In this document: piece by piece, positions 1 through 7,499 of the stretch | How the letters are laid out: each line of letters begins with the position of its first letter | How positions within the stretch are numbered: the first letter of the stretch is position 1 | DNA from: Lachnospiraceae bacterium | Lineage (GTDB): Bacteria > Bacillota > Clostridia > Lachnospirales > Lachnospiraceae | DNA length: 64,000 nt | Direction of reading: 5' to 3' | Assembly: GCA_015057425.1 (NCBI GenBank) | Contig: SVEL01000007.1 | Location: 84,337 to 148,336, forward strand | Program-made: the position numbers and the translations under genes | Notes under the pieces: model-generated | Told to the model about the DNA's origin: nothing | Seen by the model: only the letters and a program-made list of their open reading frames with translations | Database searches by the model: none

Positions 1-7
1 TATCCAT
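1..7 (-). CDS. Start of an unidentified gene, cut by the window edge
   Basis: An ATG at 7-5 on the minus strand follows an AAAGGA ribosome binding site with an 8-base spacer, just after the stop codon of the FtsA-like gene. Only Met-Asp is visible, so the product cannot be named. The spacing suggests co-transcription with the upstream genes. Confidence 0.4.
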
Positions 8-27
8 ATTAAAATCCTTTCGTCATT

Positions 28-2094
28 TTATTTCCAATATAATTCGATTATATCACTGTCATGAACAGGTGTCATAAAGTCGCATTTCTGACCGTTAACT
101 GTCATAACAAGTTCTGTTCCGCCTGCTTTATGTGTGTCAAACGGATAAAAATCGAGAATATCTACAAAAATATATGCAGGCTTGCCTGATAATATGACTG
201 CAGCTTTATTTACAATAACTATTACGTCCTTTGCACCTGTAGGTTTTACCGTCGCATTATCTTCGGATGTTTCCGTTTCGTCTGCACCCGTTTCGGTGAT
301 ACCATCTTCCGGCTCATTGTTATTTGGCTCAGCAGTATAATTTGATACCTTCTTAGGTGCAAAAGACACTTCGAATCGTTCGTAAATCTTTGTTTCAGGT
401 AATGCAGGCGCATTATTAACAGTTATATCTACAGTATCTATTGCAATATCCATAAATGCCATTAATTCGGCAACTGTATAGTAATTAAGGATTTCGACTT
501 CATCACCTGACTGGATTTCATGGCTTTCAGATACGTGTTCTTTGTTGACCATTGCAAATTTAGGACAAACAATGTTATTAGCATTAATTGTCAAAGTAAG
601 GCTCTGCTTAAATTCCGGAAGACTACCTATGTTCATCTTGGCATCGCTGCCGGCAGTTGATTCCTTAATGACAATATTATCATTTTTAATAATCTTTGCT
701 CCAAGATTAACTTCTTCACCGTTAATGGTTATAACTGCAGGCTCGCCAACTTCGCCGCGTACCATTCTTTCAACACCGTTAACTTTAAATACAAGTTCTT
801 TTCCTCTGCGTGGGAATAACCCTTCATTAGGAAAACCTATCTGCATTGCTGCATCTACAACGGTAAGTTTATCATTATCGTATAATTTAATTCTTTCATC
901 ATTTACGTTGACAAAGATAAAATTATTGTGTTTTGCATAATAATTAAGACATATACCTATAGGCGTAACAAGAAGCGGATCCTTTTTAATAGTCTTATCT
1001 TCAAATACAACACTTCCGAGTACCTCTTCACCCCTGAGGGCAACTCTTTCGTTGGCAAGGCCAAGATTTTCTGCCAATGAATTTGTAAAACCATATGCTT
1101 TGCCGCCACCGCCTACAACAAATACGGCACTTACGCTTTTGCCACCATTTAATTCAATGATTTTATCAGCTATTTCTCTTGTCATCATAGAAACCGTATC
1201 TTTATACAATTCTCTGGCTTCTGCCTGAAGAAGCTTATGGGACATGCCCATAATATCTTTATATGATACAGATTTATTTTTTAATGATGCAATCTTTATC
1301 TTTTCGCCTGTTTTAAAATCAACAAGACACTGTCTTGCTATATTTTCCGTTATTTCATCACCGGCATGCGGAATCATACCGTAAGCAATGATACTGCCGT
1401 CTTTTGTGATGGAAATATCGCTTGTACCTGCACCGACATCCACAAGGGCAATATTAAGAAGTCTGAATTGTTCAGGTATTGCAATATTAATAGCTGCAAT
1501 TGGTTCCAAAGTAAGATTTACTACTGACAATCCTGCAAGGTTAATTGCATTGTAAAGTCCGTCAACAACATCGTTAGGAAGAAATGTTGCAAGTACATCA
1601 GCAGAAATCTTTTTACCGCGATGACCTTCAAGAACGTTCATAATATAGTCGTTAAGGTAGTATTTTATAACGCTGTAACCTACACAGTAATATTCAACGT
1701 CAGGGTCTTCTTTTCTTATGATTTCATAAGCTTTTTCCACGCCCAGCATTTCAAGGTTATATACTTCGTCACTTGTTATGGAGTTGTCGTCATTTCTTAC
1801 ATAATCAGCTCTGACATTGTATGTTTTGAGAACACGGCCGGCAGCTGCAATACAAACTTCAGAAAGAGTTATATCCAATTGCTTTTCAAGTTCTTTCTTT
1901 ACAAATCTTATGGTTTCGGCAACCTTTTCGATGTCATGAATCTGACCGTCTATCATTGCACGTGTATCATGTTCTTTTACGCAATGTGCAATGACATTAA
2001 ATTTATTGTTACTCATATACCCCACAGAGCCGACAATACTTCTGGTACCGATATCAAGTCCAAATACAATTGTGTTTCCGCTTTTGTCTGTCAT
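28..2094 (-). CDS. FtsA-like actin-fold ATPase with extended C-terminus
   Basis: The 688-residue protein has the actin/Hsp70/FtsA fold signatures: a phosphate-1 loop FGLDIGTRS at 11-19, a second phosphate motif LVDVGAGTSDIS at 217-228, and an adenosine motif VFVVGGGGKAYGF near 340. An SHS2-type insertion is plausible around 85-170. FtsA proteins are usually about 420 residues and tether FtsZ to the membrane. This one carries roughly 270 extra residues that look like two small beta-rich modules joined by an acidic Thr/Glu linker, and I see no C-terminal amphipathic helix. It lies 3 bases after coaE, with AAGGA upstream of its ATG. A role in division or envelope assembly is inference. Confidence 0.75.
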   Translation of the reverse strand: MTDKSGNTIVFGLDIGTRSIVGSVGYMSNNKFNVIAHCVKEHDTRAMIDGQIHDIEKVAETIRFVKKELEKQLDITLSEVCIAAAGRVLKTYNVRADYVRNDDNSITSDEVYNLEMLGVEKAYEIIRKEDPDVEYYCVGYSVIKYYLNDYIMNVLEGHRGKKISADVLATFLPNDVVDGLYNAINLAGLSVVNLTLEPIAAINIAIPEQFRLLNIALVDVGAGTSDISITKDGSIIAYGMIPHAGDEITENIARQCLVDFKTGEKIKIASLKNKSVSYKDIMGMSHKLLQAEARELYKDTVSMMTREIADKIIELNGGKSVSAVFVVGGGGKAYGFTNSLAENLGLANERVALRGEEVLGSVVFEDKTIKKDPLLVTPIGICLNYYAKHNNFIFVNVNDERIKLYDNDKLTVVDAAMQIGFPNEGLFPRRGKELVFKVNGVERMVRGEVGEPAVITINGEEVNLGAKIIKNDNIVIKESTAGSDAKMNIGSLPEFKQSLTLTINANNIVCPKFAMVNKEHVSESHEIQSGDEVEILNYYTVAELMAFMDIAIDTVDITVNNAPALPETKIYERFEVSFAPKKVSNYTAEPNNNEPEDGITETGADETETSEDNATVKPTGAKDVIVIVNKAAVILSGKPAYIFVDILDFYPFDTHKAGGTELVMTVNGQKCDFMTPVHDSDIIELYWK

Positions 2095-2097
2095 AGT

Positions 2098-2712
2098 CTA
2101 ATCTTCCTTTGCCAAATTTTTTAATGCAAAATCAATTTGCTCTTTTGTATTTTCAATGCTTTTATCGTTATCAATAATAACATTACATCTTTTTCTTAAA
2201 ATCTCATCGGATAACTGATTTGAAACTATTTCATCAAACCTTTCCCGACTCATATTTCTTGTTCGGTTTACCCTTTCAAATCTTGTTTCAATGTCAGAAT
2301 ATATATACCATATACTATCACACATTTTGTCGTAATTATCGTTAAGCAAAAGTGCTGATTCGATAAAAATCAAAGGCGATTTATGATTCTTAGTGATTTC
2401 ATCAATTTGACATATTATATATTTCTTAACATTTGGATGAATAATCGAATTTAACAATGCAAGTTTATCAGGCTGATTAAACACAATATCTGCAAGGATT
2501 TTTCTGTTGACAGTCTCATCATCATTTAATACATCCCTTCCGAAATTTGTGATAATGTCCTGATACGCCAGTCCGCCGGGATTCATGACAACATGTCCCG
2601 CTTTGTCTGTTTCAAGAATAAATGCCTGATATTCTGTTTTTAGTATATTCATCACCGTAGACTTGCCGGCTCCTATTCCACCGGTTATGCCTATTACAAG
2701 ATTGTTTTTCAT
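2098..2712 (-). CDS. coaE: Dephospho-CoA kinase
   Basis: This enzyme phosphorylates the 3'-OH of dephospho-CoA, the last step of coenzyme A synthesis, in the cytoplasm. The 204-residue product has a P-loop GGIGAGKST at 11-19 and the family's ETDKAGH segment near 40. I place the start at ATG 2712 rather than 18 bases upstream because GGAGG sits 8 bases before it. This start shares its A with the polA stop codon (TGATG), which implies translational coupling. Length is normal for the family. Confidence 0.93.
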   Translation of the reverse strand: MKNNLVIGITGGIGAGKSTVMNILKTEYQAFILETDKAGHVVMNPGGLAYQDIITNFGRDVLNDDETVNRKILADIVFNQPDKLALLNSIIHPNVKKYIICQIDEITKNHKSPLIFIESALLLNDNYDKMCDSIWYIYSDIETRFERVNRTRNMSRERFDEIVSNQLSDEILRKRCNVIIDNDKSIENTKEQIDFALKNLAKED

Positions 2713-5384
2713 CAATGTGCCTCCAGCCAATCGTTTCCGAAGTTTATGCCGACATTAAGTTTTACGCTTAAATCAGCAGCATTTTCCATTTCTGTTTTTA
2801 CAAGCTTCATAACTTCTTCAACTTCATTGTTTGGTGCTTCTATAAGAAGTTCATCATGAACCTGCAATACTATACGTGAGTTAAAATTACCGTCTCTAAG
2901 AGCTTTTGCAACTTTTATCATGGCAATTTTCATAATATCTGCAGCAGTTCCTTGAATAGGCGAATTCATGGCAATTCGTTCGCCAAAACTTCTCTGCATA
3001 AAGTTACTTGATGATAATTCGGGAATAGGTCTTTTTCTGCCGTAAAGAGTCGTAACATAACCTTTCTTCTTTGCATCATCAACCATTGCATCAAGAAACT
3101 TTTTAACGCCGCCATAAGTTTCAAAATATTGCTTTATATACATATCCGCTTCTTTACGTGAAATACTTAAATCCTGGCTTAATCCAAACGAACTGATGCC
3201 GTATACAATACCAAAATTAACGGCTTTAGCATTGCTTCTCTGCTGTTCTGTAACCTGTTCAAAAGGAGTTTTAAAAACTTTTGATGCGGTAATTCTGTGA
3301 ATGTCCTGTTCGCTGTTATAAGCTTCTATAAGATTGGCATCTTCTGACATATGTGCAAGAATCCTAAGCTCAATCTGCGAATAATCGGCATCAATAAATT
3401 TGTGGTTTTCTTTAGGTACAAATACCTGACGCATTCTTTTTCCGATTTCCATACGGATAGGAATGTTTTGTAAGTTTGGATCCGTACTGCTTATTCTTCC
3501 TGTTGCGGTAATTGTCTGATTAAATGTTCCGTGTATTCTTCCGTCTTCGGATATAAAATTATCCAAACCGTCTGCGTACGTAGATTTAAGCTTTGTTAAC
3601 TGACGGTATTCCAGGATTTCATTTACTATCGGATAATCTGTAGCAAGCTTGTTTAATACATCGGCAGATGTGGAATATCCTGTCTTTGTTTTCTTTACGC
3701 CCGGAATTTTAAGCTTGTCAAAAAGTATTTCTCCTAACTGTTTCGGAGAATTAATGTTAAACTCTTCGCCAATTTCTTTGTAGATATGTTCTCTTACTAT
3801 ATCGATTTTTTGACCTAACATTGTGCCGTATTCTTTCAAAGCACTTCTGTTAACAAGAACTCCTTCGTTTTCCATTTCATTTAAAGCAAATGCCAATGGA
3901 ATTTCCATATCCATATATAATTCATACATATTTTCAGTTTTAAGACGGTTAATAATGTTCTCAAAGCTTTTAAAATATATATAAACTTCATCTGCCAGGG
4001 TTTTATCATCGGTATCAGATAAGGCTGTGACTTCGCCAAGATAATCTCTTGCAATATCATCTGCCTTATAGGAATCTTTTAAAGGATTAATCAGATATGC
4101 TCCGATTCCTACATCGTAAACAGTGATTTTGTCGGCGTAATATCTGTCTGAAAAATCAAAAACCTTAAGCAGGGCCTTTATATCGGCAGTGACTATTTCT
4201 TTTGATGCTTTTATTAAACCGATAACTGCTCCATACAGTTTGTCATAATCCAATTCATCAGAAGTTTTTAATACATAAACTTTTTCACCATTGGTTACAG
4301 AAACAAGAAGACTGCATGTAACTTCTCCACCGGTTGTTGACATATTAAGGAAATCAAAAGAAAGCTGACTTTCTTTTGATTTTACAACTTCTTTTTTTGC
4401 CATCACACAGAGAGTTTTTGAACCGGATAAATAATTTATCGCATCATTAAGACCTTTTTCGCTGTCTGCAAAGGTTGTAATATCTTTTGTATCTATTGTA
4501 GCGGCACTTTTATTGACCGCATCATCAAATTTTTTAAGAATTGACTTAAACTCTAACTGTTGCATCAATGAAAATGCATTTTCGTTAAACATATCATTTA
4601 TAATGCATTCATCTATACTACATTCAACAGGTGCATTTGTTTCAATTGTAGCAAGAACTTTGCTTAATTTTGCATTTTCATAATCTGCTACAAGTAACTC
4701 GCCTGCACGTTTTGGCTTTATATCTGCTGCGTTTTCGTAAGCATTTTCGATACTTCCGAAAGTGCCTATAATTGCAGCGGCTGTTTTCTCACCTATATTT
4801 CTTACACCCGGAATATTGTCGGATGTATCGCCCATAAGGGCTTTCATATCTATAAATTCTTTTGGTGTAACACCGTAAAGAGCTTTTACGTCTTCATCAA
4901 AATAATTTTCTATTTCAGTTGTTCCTTTTTTTGTTTTAGGAATTCTAATCATAACCCTGGCCGTAGCAAGCTGTAATAAATCCCTGTCACCTGATATGAT
5001 TCGGACATCTACATCGCTTTTTTCGCTTATATTTGCCATTGTTCCCAAGATGTCATCAGCTTCATATCCCGGAAGTTCTAAAATCTTAACGTTCATAGAT
5101 TTTAAGACATCTTTAATAACAGGAACCTGTTCGTGAAGCTCCTGCGGCATCGGCTTTCTCGTTCCTTTATATCCGTCATACATCTTATGTCTGAATGTAG
5201 GTACTTTTAAATCAAATGCAACTGCCAAATAATCCGGCTGTTCTTCGTCAAGAATTCTAAACATAATATTTAAAAAGCCGTAAATAGCATTTGTATGCAT
5301 TCCTTTTGAGTTGGTCAAATCAGGAACACCATAAAAAGCCCTGTTAAGTATACTGTGTCCATCTATTAAAACTATCTTTTTCAT
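2712..5384 (-). CDS. polA: DNA polymerase I
   Basis: Pol I fills repair gaps and replaces RNA primers. The 890-residue protein begins with a 5'-3' flap nuclease domain (about 1-290), with IDGHSILNRAFYG and EADDILG visible. It ends with a family A polymerase domain (about 510-890) carrying DADYSQIELRILAHMS, NFGIVYGISSFGLS and QVHDELL. The middle domain (about 300-490) lacks the acidic DxE exonuclease motif, so proofreading is probably absent, as in Bacillus and Thermus Pol I. It sits between a zf-HC2 gene and coaE in one transcription unit. Confidence 0.97.
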   Translation of the reverse strand: MKKIVLIDGHSILNRAFYGVPDLTNSKGMHTNAIYGFLNIMFRILDEEQPDYLAVAFDLKVPTFRHKMYDGYKGTRKPMPQELHEQVPVIKDVLKSMNVKILELPGYEADDILGTMANISEKSDVDVRIISGDRDLLQLATARVMIRIPKTKKGTTEIENYFDEDVKALYGVTPKEFIDMKALMGDTSDNIPGVRNIGEKTAAAIIGTFGSIENAYENAADIKPKRAGELLVADYENAKLSKVLATIETNAPVECSIDECIINDMFNENAFSLMQQLEFKSILKKFDDAVNKSAATIDTKDITTFADSEKGLNDAINYLSGSKTLCVMAKKEVVKSKESQLSFDFLNMSTTGGEVTCSLLVSVTNGEKVYVLKTSDELDYDKLYGAVIGLIKASKEIVTADIKALLKVFDFSDRYYADKITVYDVGIGAYLINPLKDSYKADDIARDYLGEVTALSDTDDKTLADEVYIYFKSFENIINRLKTENMYELYMDMEIPLAFALNEMENEGVLVNRSALKEYGTMLGQKIDIVREHIYKEIGEEFNINSPKQLGEILFDKLKIPGVKKTKTGYSTSADVLNKLATDYPIVNEILEYRQLTKLKSTYADGLDNFISEDGRIHGTFNQTITATGRISSTDPNLQNIPIRMEIGKRMRQVFVPKENHKFIDADYSQIELRILAHMSEDANLIEAYNSEQDIHRITASKVFKTPFEQVTEQQRSNAKAVNFGIVYGISSFGLSQDLSISRKEADMYIKQYFETYGGVKKFLDAMVDDAKKKGYVTTLYGRKRPIPELSSSNFMQRSFGERIAMNSPIQGTAADIMKIAMIKVAKALRDGNFNSRIVLQVHDELLIEAPNNEVEEVMKLVKTEMENAADLSVKLNVGINFGNDWLEAH

Positions 5385-5402
5385 AATAAAATCTCCGTCC
5401 GG

Positions 5403-5729
5403 TTATGTCATGATAAATACAAAATAAACAAAAGTAACTATTGTTGTAAAAAGAGATATAAAAGTAAACAATGTACTTATATACTTGAAACGCATTTCTC
5501 TATAAATAATCTCTTCATTCTCGGCAATAAAATTCTTAAGCATCGAATCATAGTTATAATTATTACCATCATTATCATTTACAATTTTCTCTACAAGAAA
5601 AAGTATTTCCAATTCTTCACGGCAATCATCACACCTGTTCAGATGAATAAGAAAATCTTTTAATTCATCTGTATCCATGTCGTTATTTATGAACTTTTTT
5701 ATACTTTGATTAAACTTTACACAATTCAT
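5403..5729 (-). CDS. zf-HC2 domain single-pass membrane protein
   Basis: The 108-residue protein has an HxxxCxxC zinc-finger motif (HLNRCDDC, about residues 29-36), as in ZAS-type anti-sigma factors. One hydrophobic helix lies at the C-terminus (about 83-106), which puts the finger in the cytoplasm. Such proteins normally sit beside an ECF sigma factor, but none is visible here; the next gene downstream is polA, 18 bases away. An anti-sigma role is therefore only a family-based guess. The ribosome binding site is weak. Confidence 0.6.
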   Translation of the reverse strand: MNCVKFNQSIKKFINNDMDTDELKDFLIHLNRCDDCREELEILFLVEKIVNDNDGNNYNYDSMLKNFIAENEEIIYREMRFKYISTLFTFISLFTTIVTFVYFVFIMT

Positions 5730-5777
5730 ATATCTTTCTACCAGGCTTCTTATAAAAGATTATTGATTTTGTTAAAA

Positions 5778-5793
5778 ATTCCGGTATCGGAAT
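5778..5793. promoter_or_regulatory. Perfect 16-bp palindrome upstream of the zf-HC2/polA unit
   Basis: ATTCCG-GTAT-CGGAAT lies about 50 bases before the zf-HC2 start codon. It has the size and symmetry of a dimeric regulator's operator. I cannot name the regulator. Confidence 0.3.
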
Positions 5794-5862
5794 ATCTAAA
5801 ATCCCACCTATATATCATACACTTTTTTTTGCTTTTTTGCAATTTTTTATTACAAAAAACAG

Positions 5863-5891
5863 TTGCAACCGTAAAAAAAATATGATAATAT
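5863..5891 (+). promoter_or_regulatory. Promoter for tRNA-Leu
   Basis: A -35 box TTGCAA (5863-5868), a 17-base spacer and a -10 box TAATAT (5886-5891) end 23 bases before the mature tRNA 5' end, a normal distance for a short tRNA leader. Confidence 0.5.
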
Positions 5892-5914
5892 TATTTTCGC
5901 TTGAAATTTTATAT

Positions 5915-5998
5915 GCCGGTGTGATGGAATTGGCAGACGTAGTGGACTCAAAATCCACCGGTGGCGACACCGTGCCGGTTCGAGTCCGGCCACCGGCA
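5915..5998 (+). tRNA. tRNA-Leu (anticodon CAA)
   Basis: The 84-base class II tRNA folds fully. The acceptor stem is GCCGGTG/CACCGGC. The anticodon stem GTGGA/TCCAC encloses loop CTCAAAA, giving anticodon CAA, which reads UUG. The long variable arm GGTG-GCGA-CACC is typical of leucine tRNAs, and the T arm is GCCGG-TTCGAGT-CCGGC. The discriminator base is A and the CCA end is not encoded. A strong terminator follows directly, so this is a single-gene transcript. Confidence 0.97.
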
Positions 5999-6003
5999 CT
6001 ACT

Positions 6004-6042
6004 AAAAAAAGCTCTCTCAACTTTTGTTGAGGGAGCTTTTTT
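6004..6042. terminator. Bidirectional terminator after tRNA-Leu
   Basis: A near-perfect stem (GCTCTCTCAAC / GTTGAGGGAGC, 6011-6036) has an A-tract on the left and a T-tract on the right. It can end the tRNA transcript on the plus strand and the convergent minus-strand gene that stops at 6046. Confidence 0.9.
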
Positions 6043-6045
6043 AGC

Positions 6046-6417
6046 TTATAAACTTGAAAAAATTGCAATAACAGCGGCAAAACCATAAATGCCTATAAAG
6101 AACACAATAAAAAACAGGTAAAATAATAATAATGCCCCATAAATTGCTGTCATCACAATACCTTGAATTTTGCCTACCATGCCAAGTATCTTGGCAGCTA
6201 TTCTTTTACCACCGGCTTTCAAACCATTTTCAGCCGCATACGCATCTGCTTCTTCGATTATTTTTAAACTTTTAATACCTGTAAAAATAGCTATAATTGA
6301 TGCTATTGGAAAGTTTGACATAATAGCTGCCGCAAGTGCTTTGCTAAAAGCTGCATCTATATACTGTTCTAACTTTTTTGTTGCAGGTAATTCAATTTCA
6401 TAATTATTCTGTTCCAT
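6046..6417 (-). CDS. Small hydrophobic membrane protein
   Basis: The 123-residue protein has a short charged N-terminus and several hydrophobic stretches (about 31-48 and 85-120), with an Ala/Lys-rich middle. I do not recognise a named family. The start is set at ATG 6417 because GGAGA precedes it by a normal spacer; an ATG 12 bases upstream lacks a usable site. It overlaps the end of queH by 14 bases, so the two are probably translated from one mRNA. Confidence 0.6.
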   Translation of the reverse strand: MEQNNYEIELPATKKLEQYIDAAFSKALAAAIMSNFPIASIIAIFTGIKSLKIIEEADAYAAENGLKAGGKRIAAKILGMVGKIQGIVMTAIYGALLLFYLFFIVFFIGIYGFAAVIAIFSSL

Positions 6418-7045
6418 AATTCTCTCCATTCTTCTGTTTCTTTCTTTCGGTCATTGAGTATACACATCCGCAGTAATCCTGACGATATAAACCATATTCT
6501 TTTGACAATTCCACGGAACGTTTATAACCGTTTTTCTTTTTAAAATCTGATATAAGGTAATTTACACCATATTTTTCACCAAGCTCAACTCCTATATCAT
6601 TAAGTCTTTTAGCATCCTTTAAAGGACTTATGGATAATGTGGTTGTATAATAATCGAACCCTGACTCAGATGCTTTAACAGCCGCCTCTTCAAGTCGTAG
6701 CCTGTAACATACAGTACACCTTTTACCGCCTTCTTTTTCGTTTTCAAGTCCGCGTATCCTGCTGTAAAATCTTTCAGGTTCATAATCTGTTCCGACAAAT
6801 TCAATCGGATACTTTGTATTCAGAGCATTTATAAGCTTTTTCTGCTCCTCTATTCTGTACAAATATTCAGATTTCGGAAAAATATTGGGATTATAATATA
6901 ATACTGTTATATAAAAATATTCTGACAAATATTCCAATACATAACTGCTGCAAGGTGCACAACAGCTGTGAATCAGAAGTTTTTTAGGTCCGTCAAGACC
7001 ATCTAATGTCTTATCGAGTACTTTTTGATAATTTATATTATTCAA
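6404..7045 (-). CDS. queH: Epoxyqueuosine reductase QueH
   Basis: QueH reduces epoxyqueuosine to queuosine at the wobble base of GUN tRNAs, the last step of queuosine synthesis, and replaces QueG in many Firmicutes. The paired cysteine motifs that bind its Fe-S cluster and metal are present: HSCCAPC near the N-terminus, RCTVCYRLRLE in the middle and YCGCVYS near the C-terminus. I choose a TTG start at 7045 because GGAGGG lies 7 bases before it, and this TTG overlaps the Nudix stop as TTGA. The upstream in-frame ATG lies inside that binding site. Confidence 0.88.
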   Translation of the reverse strand: MNNINYQKVLDKTLDGLDGPKKLLIHSCCAPCSSYVLEYLSEYFYITVLYYNPNIFPKSEYLYRIEEQKKLINALNTKYPIEFVGTDYEPERFYSRIRGLENEKEGGKRCTVCYRLRLEEAAVKASESGFDYYTTTLSISPLKDAKRLNDIGVELGEKYGVNYLISDFKKKNGYKRSVELSKEYGLYRQDYCGCVYSMTERKKQKNGENYGTE

Positions 7046-7488
7046 GAAATATCCCTCCATTGGTGTCTTTCCTTCATATCAAGGTATGTAGCATAAGCTT
7101 TTTCAAGCATTTGTTTTTCGTTCGGGAACTTCAGCAGATGATAAGCTTCGTAATATTTATAATATCCCGAATCATGGAAATACTCTTCTTTTTGAGGTGT
7201 GCTGTTGTAGCTGTCGGTGTTCATAAGATACCAGTGAACATCTTTTGAAACAGTATCTCCCGGTATATTAAATGAGTATTTGCTCTTGCCTATATATTTT
7301 ACAATATTGGCTTTTACACCGGCTTCTTCAAACACTTCTCTTATAGCTGTTTCTTCGTAGTCTTCTCCCTCTTCAACTGTTCCTTTAGGAAGAACCCAAC
7401 CTTCATATTTATTTTTGTAATTTTTGTACAGTACAAGTATTTTACCTCTGTAGATAACAATACCGCCGCAGCTTACTGCTTCAATCAT
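7042..7488 (-). CDS. Nudix hydrolase
   Basis: The 148-residue protein contains a perfect Nudix box GX5EX7REUXEEXGU from Gly36 to Val58, the Mg-binding catalytic motif that hydrolyses nucleoside diphosphates linked to another moiety. Length and the GWVLPKGTVE approach resemble Ap4A/Ap6A hydrolases, but the substrate cannot be read from sequence. It is followed by queH with a 4-base overlap and preceded closely by the RlhA-like gene. Confidence 0.85.
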   Translation of the reverse strand: MIEAVSCGGIVIYRGKILVLYKNYKNKYEGWVLPKGTVEEGEDYEETAIREVFEEAGVKANIVKYIGKSKYSFNIPGDTVSKDVHWYLMNTDSYNSTPQKEEYFHDSGYYKYYEAYHLLKFPNEKQMLEKAYATYLDMKERHQWRDIS

Positions 7489-7499
7489 CAGGTTTCCTC

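Noticed and set aside
5837..6088. Open frame running across tRNA-Leu and its terminator
   Set aside because: It contains a complete tRNA gene and terminator hairpin, so coding is implausible.
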